From Acetobacter syzygii (GTDB lineage: Bacteria; Pseudomonadota; Alphaproteobacteria; Acetobacterales; Acetobacteraceae): a DNA stretch of 64,000 nucleotides. Under the pieces are notes generated by a model. It had not been told where the DNA came from. It did not search any database and saw only the letters and a program-made list of their open reading frames with translations. The position numbers and the translations under genes are program-made. This document shows, one piece after another, positions 1 to 8,962 of the stretch (positions within the stretch are counted from its first letter, which is position 1; every line of letters starts with the position of its first letter). Location: positions 1-64,000 of the forward strand of contig NZ_BAMZ01000008.1 in assembly GCF_000964225.1 (NCBI RefSeq), written 5' to 3'.

Positions 1-189
1 TCTCGGGTCGTTCTGTCTCCACAAAACCCGGGGCAATTCATTACCCACGACATGCGCTTTGCCGAGGTCGCATCCGACACGGTTGTGTACATGGATGGTG
101 GCCATGTGATTGAGGCCGGTCCGCCAGAAGTCCTGTGTGTGAACCCTGCCCATGAACAGACCCGCCGTTTTATGAGGACAGTCCTGTGA
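1..189 (+). CDS. Amino acid ABC transporter ATP-binding protein, C-terminal fragment
   Basis: Only the last 62 codons are present; the gene begins before the window. The readable part carries the switch-region motif ITHDM and then the typical end of a polar amino acid ABC ATPase (VVYMDGGHVIEAGPPEVL). It would energise import through the permease encoded next. Its TGA overlaps the GTG of the following gene, so the two are translationally coupled. Oddity: the residues just before ITHDM (LSPQNPGQF) do not look like the hydrophobic strand normally found there (usually like TMLIVTHDM), which could mean a frameshift, an assembly edge or real divergence. Family call is firm, the exact substrate is unknown. 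Confidence 0.8.
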   Translation, partial: SRVVLSPQNPGQFITHDMRFAEVASDTVVYMDGGHVIEAGPPEVLCVNPAHEQTRRFMRTVL

Positions 190-1736
190 AGACGATCACA
201 CAGCCCAGCCCTCGGCGCCTGTGCCGCGCTCTTTTTGGCCTGTTCTGCCTTATGCTGGCATTGGGTGGCGTTGCTGCCATGCCTGCTCATGCGCAGAGCA
301 AACCCTTCCATTGGGCGGCCGATGCCTCGGCCGATGTGCCCTACACGTTCCATGACCTCAAGGATCAGAACAAGCTTACCGGCTTTGAATATGATCTGAT
401 GCAGGAGCTGAGCCGCCATATGGGCGCGCCGCTCGAGTTCATCAACAACGATTGGGACGGGCTTATTCCCGGCCTGCAACGTGGCCTGTACGACATGGTC
501 ATCTGCGGGATCGAGATGACGGATGAACATGCCGAAGGCATCGACTTCAGCGTTCCTTACTACATTACATCCGAGCGGCTGGTGGTGCGGCGCAAGGGCA
601 AGCAGTTGACCACTCTGGCTGCGCTGGAAGGGCATACGGTCGGTACAATCAAGGATACGCAGGCCGAGCGTATGCTGACCAACAATTCCAAAATCTCACT
701 CCGCACGTATGATGAAGAAACAGATGCCTTCATGGATCTGGCCAATGGTCGTACGGACGCCATTCTGATCGATGGTCCCATTGCCAAATATTACGGCGAG
801 ACCAATCCGGCCCTGCATATTGTGGGGGAACCCATCGGGCGGGTGCAGTATGGCATTGCCTTTGCCAAAGGCCAGAACAAGGAACTGCGTGAGCGGGTGA
901 ACGCCGCCCTTGTGGCAATGCAGCAGGATGGCAGCCTGCACCATATTCTGGTGCGCTGGGATCTGTGGACGCCAGAAATGGCGCAGCTGACCAACGACTA
1001 TACACAGCCAAACGTAACCCCTGCCGCATGGAACAACTATGTGGCCGAGCTGGAAGGCAAGGGGGGGCTGCGGGTCAAGCTTGAGCGTTATGCAGGTTTT
1101 GTGCCGCAGTTGCTCAAAGCCGCATGGCTGACCCTGCTGGTTTCGCTTTGTGCCATGGTTCTGGCGGTGGGGCTGGGCCTTGCTCTGGCGCTGCTGCGCC
1201 TGTACGGCCCCCGCCCGCTGGCATGGCTGGCTGGGGTGTATGTGGAGCTTGTGCGCGGCACACCTCTGCTTATTCAGGTCCTGTTTATTTTTTATGGTCT
1301 GCCGGAATTTGGCATCAGCATGACCCCGTTTGTTGCCGGTGTGGTCAGTCTGGGCATGAACTACGCGGCATATGAGGCCGAAAACTACCGGGCCGGTTTG
1401 CAGTCGGTCGCGCATGGGCAGATGGAAGCAGCGCTGGCGCTGAACATGACCCACAGGCAGGCGCTGCGTTATGTGCTGGTGCCGCAAGCGTTCAGGCTGG
1501 TTATGCCGGTCATGACGAACGATTTTATCTCTTTGCTCAAGGATTCGTCTCTGGTCAGCGTGATCACCCTGACCGAGCTGACCCAGACCTACGTCCGCCT
1601 GTCTTCTGCCTATTTTGACTATTTTGGCACGGGGCTGATGGTGGGTGCGGCTTACCTGCTGCTGGGCCTGCCGTTTGTGCGGCTGGCACGGCTGGCGGAA
1701 AAACGCCTGTCCATGCCCCATACCCGCCGTCGGTAA
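186..1736 (+). CDS. Fused amino acid ABC transporter substrate-binding protein/permease
   Basis: A 516-residue two-in-one transporter subunit. Residues 1-36 are a signal peptide ending in an AHA-type cleavage site. Residues about 40-270 are a periplasmic SBP_bac_3 domain of the HisJ/GlnH type. Residues about 300-510 are a HisM/GlnP-like permease with several membrane segments and an EAA loop (ALNMTHRQALRYVLVPQ) that docks the ATPase. Such fusions are known in bacterial polar amino acid importers. It starts at GTG 186, overlapping the ATPase stop, so ATPase and fused subunit form one operon and probably one complex. The substrate (glutamine, histidine, other) cannot be told from sequence alone. 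Confidence 0.92.
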   Translation: MKTITQPSPRRLCRALFGLFCLMLALGGVAAMPAHAQSKPFHWAADASADVPYTFHDLKDQNKLTGFEYDLMQELSRHMGAPLEFINNDWDGLIPGLQRGLYDMVICGIEMTDEHAEGIDFSVPYYITSERLVVRRKGKQLTTLAALEGHTVGTIKDTQAERMLTNNSKISLRTYDEETDAFMDLANGRTDAILIDGPIAKYYGETNPALHIVGEPIGRVQYGIAFAKGQNKELRERVNAALVAMQQDGSLHHILVRWDLWTPEMAQLTNDYTQPNVTPAAWNNYVAELEGKGGLRVKLERYAGFVPQLLKAAWLTLLVSLCAMVLAVGLGLALALLRLYGPRPLAWLAGVYVELVRGTPLLIQVLFIFYGLPEFGISMTPFVAGVVSLGMNYAAYEAENYRAGLQSVAHGQMEAALALNMTHRQALRYVLVPQAFRLVMPVMTNDFISLLKDSSLVSVITLTELTQTYVRLSSAYFDYFGTGLMVGAAYLLLGLPFVRLARLAEKRLSMPHTRRR

Positions 1737-1741
1737 CCCCG

Positions 1742-1770
1742 ATGGCCAGAGGCCATGTTTATAGCTTTAA
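1742..1770 (+). terminator. Weak terminator-like hairpin after the ABC genes
   Basis: ATGGCC and GGCCAT (1742-1747 and 1751-1756) form a 6-bp stem with a 3-base loop six bases after the transporter stop. Only a loose T-rich stretch follows, so termination is a guess. Confidence 0.3.
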
Positions 1771-1988
1771 TGCGCTATAGGCATGGCCGGTTCTTGTTCT
1801 GCATTGTTGTATCCGTCCTAACCTTGCTGCAATAGGAAGGATAACAGACTCGTAGCCTGAAACAGAATGCTGGATACAGGGCGGGACGGTTGGAGTCCTT
1901 TTTCGGCATACTCTTCACCGTTTCTCCTGTGGTTGTTGGCAGCACTGGATAAGGCTGACCGCCTACACAGGAAACGGTGCCGAACTCC

Positions 1989-2906
1989 ATGGATCTTCTC
2001 TCTGCACTGCATAGTTTTGTGCGTGTTGCCGCTACAGGCTCATTCTCCGCCGTCTCGCGCGAGACGGGGGTGAGCCAGCCTACCATCTCCCGACATATTG
2101 CCCTGCTGGAGGCGCACTACGGCACCACGCTGTTTGCGCGCACCACACGCAGCCTGACCATGACCGAAGATGGCCGCAGCCTGCTCCCCCACGCCTATGA
2201 GGTGTTGGAAATACTGGAAACCGCAGAAACCGTTCTGGGCCGCAGGCGCGCTTCGGTCTCCGGCCTTGTGCGGCTGGGGGTAACCACGGCCTTTGGCCTG
2301 TGCCTGACCCGCAGAATGGGCGAACTGCTGGACCGCCACCCCGACCTGTCGGTGGAGGTGGTCATGCGCGATTCGTTTGGCGATCTGGTGGAAGAAGGGC
2401 TGGATCTGGCCGTGCGGGTGGGTGAAATAGCCGAAGGCACCTTGATCGCCCGCAAGCTGGGGGTTGTCCACAAATGGCTGGTGGCCTCGCCCGCCTGCCT
2501 GCAACGCCACAATATGCCTGAATTCCCGCGTGATCTTACCGAGTATCCGGGGGTGGTGTACAATTACGGCTCCAGCCGTCTGGACTGGAATTTTGAGCGC
2601 GATGGGGAAGAGAGCGTTATTGCCCCATCCGCCGTGTTCCGCGCCAATAGTAGCGAGGCCGTTATGTACGCTGTGGAAGCGGGCATTGGTGTGGGGCTGC
2701 TTCCGGCTTTTCAGGTGCGCGATGCGGTGGCCAGTGGTCGTCTGGTCCGCCTGTTTGCAGATTGGAATATTCCGGGTCTGCCGTTCTATGCCGTGCATAC
2801 CGGTCCACGCACTCTGCCGTTGCGTACGCGCACGGTTATGGATTTTCTGGTCGAAGTCTCGGGCGATCTTCTGCGGGATGGCGGGGCTTTGTCCCCCGTG
2901 GAGTAA
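1989..2906 (+). CDS. LysR-family transcriptional regulator
   Basis: A 305-residue LTTR. The N-terminal winged helix-turn-helix lies at about residues 3-60 (VAATGSFSAVSRETGVSQPT), followed by a linker helix and a LysR substrate-binding domain. It resembles the large CrgA/DmlR-like subgroup. I chose ATG 1989 because the family usually starts MDLL...; a GTG at 1977 in the same frame is an alternative and lies only two bases after an AGGAAA. The gene follows the ABC operon after 250 bp and ends at a bidirectional terminator. Target genes are unknown; the divergent-neighbour rule does not help because the next gene upstream is on the same strand. Confidence 0.92.
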   Translation: MDLLSALHSFVRVAATGSFSAVSRETGVSQPTISRHIALLEAHYGTTLFARTTRSLTMTEDGRSLLPHAYEVLEILETAETVLGRRRASVSGLVRLGVTTAFGLCLTRRMGELLDRHPDLSVEVVMRDSFGDLVEEGLDLAVRVGEIAEGTLIARKLGVVHKWLVASPACLQRHNMPEFPRDLTEYPGVVYNYGSSRLDWNFERDGEESVIAPSAVFRANSSEAVMYAVEAGIGVGLLPAFQVRDAVASGRLVRLFADWNIPGLPFYAVHTGPRTLPLRTRTVMDFLVEVSGDLLRDGGALSPVE

Positions 2907-2935
2907 GCGGGGCCGGGTCCTTGTATTGACCTGCC

Positions 2936-2974
2936 AATAAAAAAGCCGGGCCAATAAAGCCCGGCTTTTTTATT
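2936..2974. terminator. Bidirectional rho-independent terminator
   Basis: A perfect 15-bp inverted repeat, AATAAAAAAGCCGGG at 2936-2950 and its complement at 2960-2974, with a 9-base loop. A-run and T-run flank the GC core on both strands, so it can stop the LysR gene on plus and the AAA+ operon on minus. Confidence 0.9.
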
Positions 2975-3009
2975 GTGTATGGTTGGGGCTGCCTGTTCAG
3001 GCAGAAGGA

Positions 3010-3975
3010 TTACCCATGAAAAGCCGGGTCCATGGCTTCCGCCGGAGGGGCGGTATTTGGGGTTAGCTTGCTGTCAAACCCATGTTCCAGTGTGGGCACC
3101 CATCCCCGCAGCCAGCTATTGGTGCGTTGCACAAAGTCCGTTACCGCGCCCGAATCGGCCATACCTGCACGGGACCAGTTTTCGGGCGAGCCGGGAACCC
3201 TGCGCCCGCCAGCTTCTGCCGGGCTGAGCAGCATGTGCACGCTCATAAAGTCCACGCCCGCGCCAGATTTGCTCTTTTCCACCAGATTCCATCCGGCATC
3301 GACCAGAATGGGGGGGAGGTCAAAGCCCATCATGGTCAGGCGCTGGACAGCGGGGGGAATGTACATCTGGTCGCTCAGGAGCGCCTGCAGGGCCTCGTTG
3401 GAGGTCAGGAACAGGTTGTTCACCACCCGTATGGGGGTGGTCATCCAGCATTCGTTGCGGTTGCCATCCTGCGGTGCGGCCTCGTTCATAAAGTTGAAGC
3501 TGCTGTGGCATTCGTCCTGAATCATACGCACGGCTGCAACTGGCAGGGACTGGGTGGTGGCCTGCGCAATAATCAGCCCGGTGACAATGCCCTGAGCGGA
3601 GCGGACATACAGGGTGGTCAGGACCTCCCCATGGGCCACGTCATCCTGAAAATTCACGATCGGGTGCCATTTGCCCGCAGGCAGGGGGAGTTGCCGCCCC
3701 GCAAACGCCACGGAGCCTTCAAACTGTGCATCCATGGGAGGGATGGAAACCGTACGCTGGTCTTCATCGGGGTGGAGTGCGTCACTCGCTTCGGTGCCGC
3801 CCATGGCTGAAGGCAGCATATGCCGGACCTTGCTGCTGAGCGCGCCATAGCCCGGCAGGCGGGCACTCAGCCACGGAGCGGGAAAAAGAATGGAGAGCGT
3901 GCCGCACACGCCTGCGGTTATCAGTGCGGTGCGCCATAACGGGGCGCGGTGCCACAGGCGGGTAAAAGCGGTCAT
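3010..3975 (-). CDS. Conserved hypothetical membrane-anchored protein of the AAA+ operon
   Basis: A 321-residue protein I do not recognise. A hydrophobic segment at about residues 15-35 suggests an N-terminal membrane anchor or signal peptide, leaving a mostly extracytoplasmic body. The body contains two cysteines (in DECHSS and NECWMT) that could pair, and a C-terminal Pro/Ala-rich tail. It is the last gene of the three-gene minus-strand operon, 45 bp after the AAA+ ATPase stop, and is followed by a strong terminator. The context suggests a partner or substrate of the ATPase, but there is no direct evidence of function. Confidence 0.75.
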   Translation of the reverse strand: MTAFTRLWHRAPLWRTALITAGVCGTLSILFPAPWLSARLPGYGALSSKVRHMLPSAMGGTEASDALHPDEDQRTVSIPPMDAQFEGSVAFAGRQLPLPAGKWHPIVNFQDDVAHGEVLTTLYVRSAQGIVTGLIIAQATTQSLPVAAVRMIQDECHSSFNFMNEAAPQDGNRNECWMTTPIRVVNNLFLTSNEALQALLSDQMYIPPAVQRLTMMGFDLPPILVDAGWNLVEKSKSGAGVDFMSVHMLLSPAEAGGRRVPGSPENWSRAGMADSGAVTDFVQRTNSWLRGWVPTLEHGFDSKLTPNTAPPAEAMDPAFHG

Positions 3976-4020
3976 GTAGTAACCTTGGTTATGGGGCGGT
4001 CGGTTAAAGGGGGCAGTGGG

Positions 4021-5295
4021 TTATGGGGTCAGGCGGGCGTGTAGCCCGTCATCCCGGTTGTCGGCTACCTTGGCTACCACGGTGCCGTCATCCTCCTTGA
4101 CCAGACGGACCATGCTGGCCCCCTGCTGGCGGGCAACAATCAGGGACTCGCTGATCATATCTTCAATCGAGCGGACCAGATCGCGGGCGGAGGCAGCATC
4201 GCCCATACGGCTCTGGCGGCGCATGACATCCAGCAGAAGCGAGGCATCAATCCCCGCGGTTTCCACCTTCAGGCCATAACCTTCGATCATGGCTTCAATT
4301 TCCAGTGCGCCAACGCGGGCAATGTCCAGACCACGCAGTGCGCGGAAGACAAAAATGCGGTCCAGCCGGTTAAGCACTTCGGGGGCAAAGCCCGCCTGAC
4401 GGAGGGCCTCAACCGATTCGGCCCGCATCCGGTCCGGGTCATCGTGCAGGCGGTCGGCAATTTCGGTCAGGGCATCGGTGGCAATGTTGGAGGTCAGCAC
4501 AAAAATGGCCCGCACGGTGGAAATCTGCTGCCCGGTGGAGGCCTCGGTAATATGTCCGTCGTTCCATGCCGTCAGGAATTTTTTGAACACATCGGGGTGG
4601 GCTTTTTCAATTTCGTCCAGCAGAACCACGGCATCGGGTTTTTCTTTCAGCCCGCCGGTCAGCTTGCCGTATGTGTCCGAGCCGACATAGCCTTTGGGGG
4701 AGCCAAAAAGCTGTGTGGCTGCGTGGGGGCTGCTCATCTGCGTCATGTCAAAATGCAGCAGGGGGCGTTCGAGCTGGCGGGCCATCTGTTTGGCAAGGTA
4801 GGTTTTACCCGTACCCGGTGGCCCCGCGAGCAAAAAGATACCCACAGGCTTGCCGCGTACCTGCAACGCAAGGCGGCGGCGGAGCTGGGCTGCAATATCC
4901 TCGCATACCTGATCCTGCCCAATCACCCGTGCGCGCAGGTTTGCGGCCAGTTCTTCGGCATCTATTGTGGTTTCGCGCTGTTCGCGCGCAAGCATTTCTT
5001 CCAGTTCAGCGCGATTGGTCAGTCTGGCAAGAACGTCCATGATGAACCCCCGTCGGCGTAGTAGCCCTTTGCGGGCCAGATGTTCGGCCCGAGTTTCAAA
5101 CAGCAGTCCTGCAACACTCAGCCCAAGGCCGGTTGCGGCCAGAACAGGCCAGGCAGATGCACACCATTGCAGCACATGCGCAACGGAATGCAGGGACAGA
5201 TGCAGGCTGAGAATGATCTGGATGCTGGCCAGCACCAGAAAAACCACCATCATCAGCGGCATCAGCCGGTTTAGTGTGGGAAGCAGACCCTTCAT
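4021..5295 (-). CDS. Membrane-anchored HSP100/ClpB-like AAA+ ATPase
   Basis: A 424-residue protein with two predicted membrane helices at about residues 12-32 and 48-66 and one AAA_2-type ATPase module. Visible motifs are Walker A GPPGTGKT (158-165), pore loop GSPKGYVG (198-205), Walker B VVLLDEIE (223-230), sensor 1 TSN (268-270), an arginine-finger region NRLDR (309-313) and a sensor 2-like GDAASARDL (365-373), followed by a ClpB D2-small-like C-terminus. The GYVG pore loop is the signature of threading unfoldases such as the D2 ring of ClpA and ClpB. There is no ClpP-binding loop that I can see. The start codon overlaps the stop of the upstream gene (ATGA). Likely role: protein unfolding or remodelling at the inner membrane; substrates unknown. 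Confidence 0.85.
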   Translation of the reverse strand: MKGLLPTLNRLMPLMMVVFLVLASIQIILSLHLSLHSVAHVLQWCASAWPVLAATGLGLSVAGLLFETRAEHLARKGLLRRRGFIMDVLARLTNRAELEEMLAREQRETTIDAEELAANLRARVIGQDQVCEDIAAQLRRRLALQVRGKPVGIFLLAGPPGTGKTYLAKQMARQLERPLLHFDMTQMSSPHAATQLFGSPKGYVGSDTYGKLTGGLKEKPDAVVLLDEIEKAHPDVFKKFLTAWNDGHITEASTGQQISTVRAIFVLTSNIATDALTEIADRLHDDPDRMRAESVEALRQAGFAPEVLNRLDRIFVFRALRGLDIARVGALEIEAMIEGYGLKVETAGIDASLLLDVMRRQSRMGDAASARDLVRSIEDMISESLIVARQQGASMVRLVKEDDGTVVAKVADNRDDGLHARLTP

Positions 5296-5879
5296 TGCGC
5301 GATCACCGTGAGTGCAAGGGTATCCCCTTGTTTATAAAGAACGGGCAGGGACTGGGGGCCAAAAACGGTTATGGCCCCGCTGCCAATCCCCGCAGGGCCG
5401 GGTGGGGTCGATGGAATGATGTCCACATTCCCGCTCATGCTTATGGGGAGGATAACCGTTGTGGGCTTGGCGGTCAGCCCCACGCTCTGCTGCCACGGGC
5501 CACAAACAAGGGTAATGGTGCCGCCAGCCCCCGTTGCATCATAGACCGGCATGGCCACCAGCCGTACATCGCGGCGTTTGACTGCGGCCAGAATATCCGC
5601 CTGCTGCTGGGGGGAAAAGCTGGAGCCTGCCAGTGCCTGCTCGGCATTTTGGGGGGCGATCACGTTCAGGGGCAGGCCCATACGCTGCGACTCGTCACCT
5701 TGTGCGGATTCGGCGGCAATGGCGGGGTTGGACTGGGTTTTGCCCCCGCCATAAAAATGCAGTCCGGCACCAGCCATAAGCACGCAGGCTGCCATACCAA
5801 TGAGGCCCAGCCTCATGTTGGGGGATTTTTCGGCCGCCTGGGGCTGAGGCTGCCATGCCGGGTCTGGCTTGTTCTGCAT
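5292..5879 (-). CDS. Hypothetical single-pass membrane protein, first gene of AAA+ operon
   Basis: A 195-residue protein without a recognised domain. One membrane segment lies at about residues 22-42 (LGLIGMAACVLMAGAGLHFYGG), after a short Pro/Gln-rich cytoplasmic tail. The remaining part is probably periplasmic, beta-rich and Gly/Pro-rich near the end. The start at ATG 5879 is chosen because AAGGAGG lies about 12 bases upstream; the frame stays open further upstream to 5975. Its stop overlaps the AAA+ start, which implies coupled translation and a shared job. It is divergent from rimP across a 213-bp spacer. Confidence 0.7.
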   Translation of the reverse strand: MQNKPDPAWQPQPQAAEKSPNMRLGLIGMAACVLMAGAGLHFYGGGKTQSNPAIAAESAQGDESQRMGLPLNVIAPQNAEQALAGSSFSPQQQADILAAVKRRDVRLVAMPVYDATGAGGTITLVCGPWQQSVGLTAKPTTVILPISMSGNVDIIPSTPPGPAGIGSGAITVFGPQSLPVLYKQGDTLALTVIAQ

Positions 5880-6092
5880 GATGACGGTCAGCCTCCTTGC
5901 TTGCGTAGTGGAGCGTTGCAGATATGTCGCAGCCAAAGCAATAAAAGCATGTCTGTGGGTTGGCGCAATGTGCAAAACTGGTCCAGCGGTAATTTATTTT
6001 TTATGGTCAGCCGTGCGCAAACATGGCGCGTGCAGTTTCTTCCCTTGCAGTTTGCGCCTTTGTGCACTAGATAAAGCATCATCCTTCTCAAT

Positions 6093-6719
6093 TTGAATGA
6101 CGTTTCGGGGGGTGGCCTTAGAAGGGCCGCCTTTTTTGCTTTGGACAATGATCTTTCTGCCCATTCTGGCCTTGAGGGCCGCCTGCTTGCATTGATTGCT
6201 CCCGCCGTAGAGGAAATGGGGTATGAGATCGTGCGCGTGGCAGTGCTTGGGCGTGAGCGCCCAACGGTGCAGATCATGGCCGACCGGCAGGACGGAATGT
6301 TGATCAATGTTGAAGATTGTGAGCGAATCAGCCACGCTGTAGGCGCTGTGCTGGACGTGGAAGACCCTATTCCGGGGGCGTGGACGCTGGAAGTTTCCTC
6401 CGCCGGGATCGATCGCCCGCTCACACGCGCCAAGGACTGGACCCGTTTTGCGGGGCATCAGGCCAAGGCGGAAGTTTTGGTCCCTATTGAAGGACGGCGG
6501 CGTTTTGCCGGTATTTCTCTGGGGTCCGATGGAACAGTTGCCCGTATGCGGCTGGATGACGGCACGGAAGTGGCTTTGCCACTGGCCGAAATCCGCAAGG
6601 CGCGACTGGTCCTGACTGATGCGCTGATTAAAGACAGCGCCCGTATGGTACAGCCTGCATCGGATGCAGGTGTGGAGCAGGATGGTAAAAAAGAGCCCCC
6701 TGCTTCCAAGGTGCATTGA
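6093..6719 (+). CDS. rimP: Ribosome maturation factor RimP
   Basis: RimP assists 30S subunit assembly in the cytoplasm. The N-terminal domain ([22 protein letters not shown], about residues 27-48) and the C-terminal SH3-like domain are both present; core matches run from about residue 25 to 180, and the last 25 residues are a charged tail. The start is uncertain: ATG 6093 gives 208 residues but lacks a Shine-Dalgarno, and a terminator-like hairpin lies inside its first codons. TTG at 6141 would place the start just after the hairpin and give 192 residues, closer to the family's usual length. First gene of the rimP-nusA-ylxR-infB-rbfA operon. Confidence 0.93.
   Translation: MNDVSGGGLRRAAFFALDNDLSAHSGLEGRLLALIAPAVEEMGYEIVRVAVLGRERPTVQIMADRQDGMLINVEDCERISHAVGAVLDVEDPIPGAWTLEVSSAGIDRPLTRAKDWTRFAGHQAKAEVLVPIEGRRRFAGISLGSDGTVARMRLDDGTEVALPLAEIRKARLVLTDALIKDSARMVQPASDAGVEQDGKKEPPASKVH
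6112..6137 (+). terminator. Terminator-like hairpin at the rimP 5' end (possible attenuator)
   Basis: GGTGGCCTT (6112-6120) pairs with AGGGCCGCC (6123-6131) as a 9-bp stem with G-U wobbles, followed by a run of six T. This is the form of a rho-independent terminator, yet it sits between the operon promoter region and the body of rimP. It may attenuate the nusA operon, whose expression is autoregulated in other bacteria. The function is inferred. Confidence 0.5.
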
Positions 6720-6749
6720 TAAAGCTGCCTGTTTTGGAGAGCTGAGAGC

Positions 6750-8297
6750 ATGGATACCTCCGTTTCCCGTCCTGAACTGCTGCTGGTGGCAGACGCCGTA
6801 TCGCGCGAGAAGGGCATCGACCGTGAAGAGGTTCTGGAGGCCATGGAGCAGGCCATCCAGAAGGCTGGCCGCGCCAAATACGGGCACGAAAAGGACATTC
6901 GCGCCACAATCGACCGCCGCTCGGGCGAGGTTCGCCTCTCCCGCTGGACGGAAGTTGTGGATCAGGTGGAAAACGAGGACGCCCAGATCGCCCTTTCCAT
7001 TGCCCGCAAGTTCCGCCCCGAAATTCAGGCTGGCGAATATCTGATCGACCCGCTGCCCCCGATCGACTTCGGGCGCATTGCGGCGCAGACCGCCAAGCAG
7101 GTTATTGTGCAGCGCGTGCGTGAGTATGAGCGTAAGCGCCAGTACAATGAGTTCAAGGACCGTGTGGGCGAGATCGTCAACGGGACCGTCAAGCGGACCG
7201 AATACGGCAACCTGCTGGTTGAAATTGGCTCTGCCGAAGCGCTGCTGCGCCGCGATGAGCTGATCCCGCGTGAGACATTCCGCAACTCGGACCGTGTGCG
7301 CGCTTATATTTACGATGTGCGTGACGAACCGCGTGGGCCGCAGATTTTCCTGTCCCGCACACATCCGGCTTTTCTGGCCAAGCTGTTTGCGCAGGAAGTG
7401 CCCGAAATCTACGATGGTATCATCGAAATCAAGGCTGTTGCGCGTGACCCGGGGTCCCGTGCCAAAATGGCAGTGATCTCGCGCGATGCTTCCATCGACC
7501 CGGTCGGGGCCTGCGTTGGTATGCGCGGCTCCCGCGTGCAGGCCGTTGTGGCCGAATTGCAGGGTGAAAAAATCGACATTATCCCCTGGAGCCCGCAGGC
7601 TGCCACCTTTGTGGTGAACGCGCTGGCCCCGGCTGAAGTCAGCAAGGTGGTGATGGATGAGGAAGCCGGGCGCGTTGAAGTGGTTGTGCCGGATGACCAG
7701 CTTTCTCTGGCTATTGGTCGCCGTGGGCAGAACGTCCGCCTGGCCAGCCAGTTGACGCGTTGGGATATTGATATTCTGACCGAGGCTGAAGAATCCGAAC
7801 GCCGTCAGGAAGAATTCCGTCGCCGGAGCAACCAGTTTGTTGAGGCACTGGATGTGGATGACGTGATTGCTGGCCTGCTGGTGACCGAAGGGTACCACAG
7901 CATTGAGGAGCTGGCTTTTGCCGACCCTGATGAGCTGGTGGGTATTGAAGGGTTTGACGAATCGGTGGTGCAGGAGCTGGTCCAGCGTGCGGAAGGCCAT
8001 CTTGTCCGGCAGGAAGAAAAGCTGGATGAGCGCCGTCAGGAGCTGGGTGTTACCGACGATATTGCAAATATGGGTGTGTTCACCAACCAGATGCTTGTGA
8101 CACTGGGTGAAAAGGGTGTAAAAACTCTGGACGACCTTGGTGATCTGGCTGGCGATGAGCTGGTTGAGATTCTGGGGGCGGATGCCATAGAAGAAGACGC
8201 CGCCAACGAGATTATCATGGCAGCGCGTGCGCACTGGTTTGATGGGGAAGAGGGGGCAACTCCTTCATCCACGCCAGAAGGCGGGGCAGGCGTCTGA
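6750..8297 (+). CDS. nusA: Transcription termination/antitermination protein NusA
   Basis: A 515-residue NusA, the RNA polymerase-associated factor for pausing, termination and antitermination. Order of domains: RNAP-binding N-terminal domain (1-130), S1 domain (about 138-205), two KH domains (GMRG near 256 and GRRG near 324), and two C-terminal acidic HhH repeats (about 365-500) as in proteobacteria. It starts at ATG 6750 after GAGAGC, 30 bp downstream of rimP, and is followed by ylxR. All expected parts are intact. Confidence 0.98.
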   Translation: MDTSVSRPELLLVADAVSREKGIDREEVLEAMEQAIQKAGRAKYGHEKDIRATIDRRSGEVRLSRWTEVVDQVENEDAQIALSIARKFRPEIQAGEYLIDPLPPIDFGRIAAQTAKQVIVQRVREYERKRQYNEFKDRVGEIVNGTVKRTEYGNLLVEIGSAEALLRRDELIPRETFRNSDRVRAYIYDVRDEPRGPQIFLSRTHPAFLAKLFAQEVPEIYDGIIEIKAVARDPGSRAKMAVISRDASIDPVGACVGMRGSRVQAVVAELQGEKIDIIPWSPQAATFVVNALAPAEVSKVVMDEEAGRVEVVVPDDQLSLAIGRRGQNVRLASQLTRWDIDILTEAEESERRQEEFRRRSNQFVEALDVDDVIAGLLVTEGYHSIEELAFADPDELVGIEGFDESVVQELVQRAEGHLVRQEEKLDERRQELGVTDDIANMGVFTNQMLVTLGEKGVKTLDDLGDLAGDELVEILGADAIEEDAANEIIMAARAHWFDGEEGATPSSTPEGGAGV

Positions 8298-8311
8298 GGC
8301 CTTGATACAGG

Positions 8312-8962
8312 GTGGGTGGTGATTTCTTGCCAGCAGCAGAAGAGAAGGGCAGCCTCCGCAGGTGCGCAGTCACACGGGAGGAAGGAACTCCAGCTCAGAT
8401 GGTGCGGTTTGCTGTCTCACCCTCATCCATTATTGTCCCTGACCTAGACGCGCGTCTGCCGGGACGGGGAATATGGTTGAGTGCCCGTCGGGATGTGATA
8501 GAACAGGCCTGCAAGCGCGGCGTGTTCGCACGCTCGGCGCGGATGCAGGTCAAGGTGCCGGAAGATCTTCTCTCTCAGGTGGAAGTGGGTCTGCACCGGC
8601 GCATGATAGAAGTGGTTGGGCTGGCGCGGCGCGCTGGTCAGGCCATTAGTGGCTTCGTTAAGGTGCGGGAATGGGTTATGCAGCGTCGTGCTGCTGTTAT
8701 CGTTCACGCATCGGACGGAAGCAGGGAAGAACTGGACCGTCTGATTTCAGGCGGGCGGGACATTCCTGTCGTTGATGCGTTGTCGTCCGAGGAACTGGCT
8801 AAGGTTTTTGGGCGTGAACGTGTTGTGAATGTGGCGCTGGCGGCCGGCGGGCTGGCTACGCGTCTTTGTTGTGAAAACAGACGTTTTGCGGGGGTGGCCG
8901 TTGGCGATCCCCGGGTCTGCCGGACCTTTCCGGCGGATGGGTGTGAACAGGCGGGTCAATGA
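8312..8962 (+). CDS. ylxR: YlxR-family RNA-binding protein with L7Ae-like domain
   Basis: A 216-residue fusion typical of Alphaproteobacteria. Residues about 15-90 are the YlxR (DUF448) domain with RRCAVTREE and the [13 protein letters not shown] loop. Residues about 95-195 resemble a ribosomal L7Ae/L30e fold ([12 protein letters not shown]...VIVHASDGS). YlxR proteins bind RNA or act as nucleoid-associated regulators; the exact job here is not known. GTG 8312 is the likely start, 14 bp after nusA. The stop overlaps the infB ATG (ATGA), so infB is coupled to it. Confidence 0.92.
   Translation: MGGDFLPAAEEKGSLRRCAVTREEGTPAQMVRFAVSPSSIIVPDLDARLPGRGIWLSARRDVIEQACKRGVFARSARMQVKVPEDLLSQVEVGLHRRMIEVVGLARRAGQAISGFVKVREWVMQRRAAVIVHASDGSREELDRLISGGRDIPVVDALSSEELAKVFGRERVVNVALAAGGLATRLCCENRRFAGVAVGDPRVCRTFPADGCEQAGQ

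Noticed and set aside
5994-8234. 746-codon open frame on the minus strand opposite rimP-nusA
   Set aside because: It is antisense to clear rimP and nusA genes and its product has no domain; the length comes from codon bias in a GC-rich gene.
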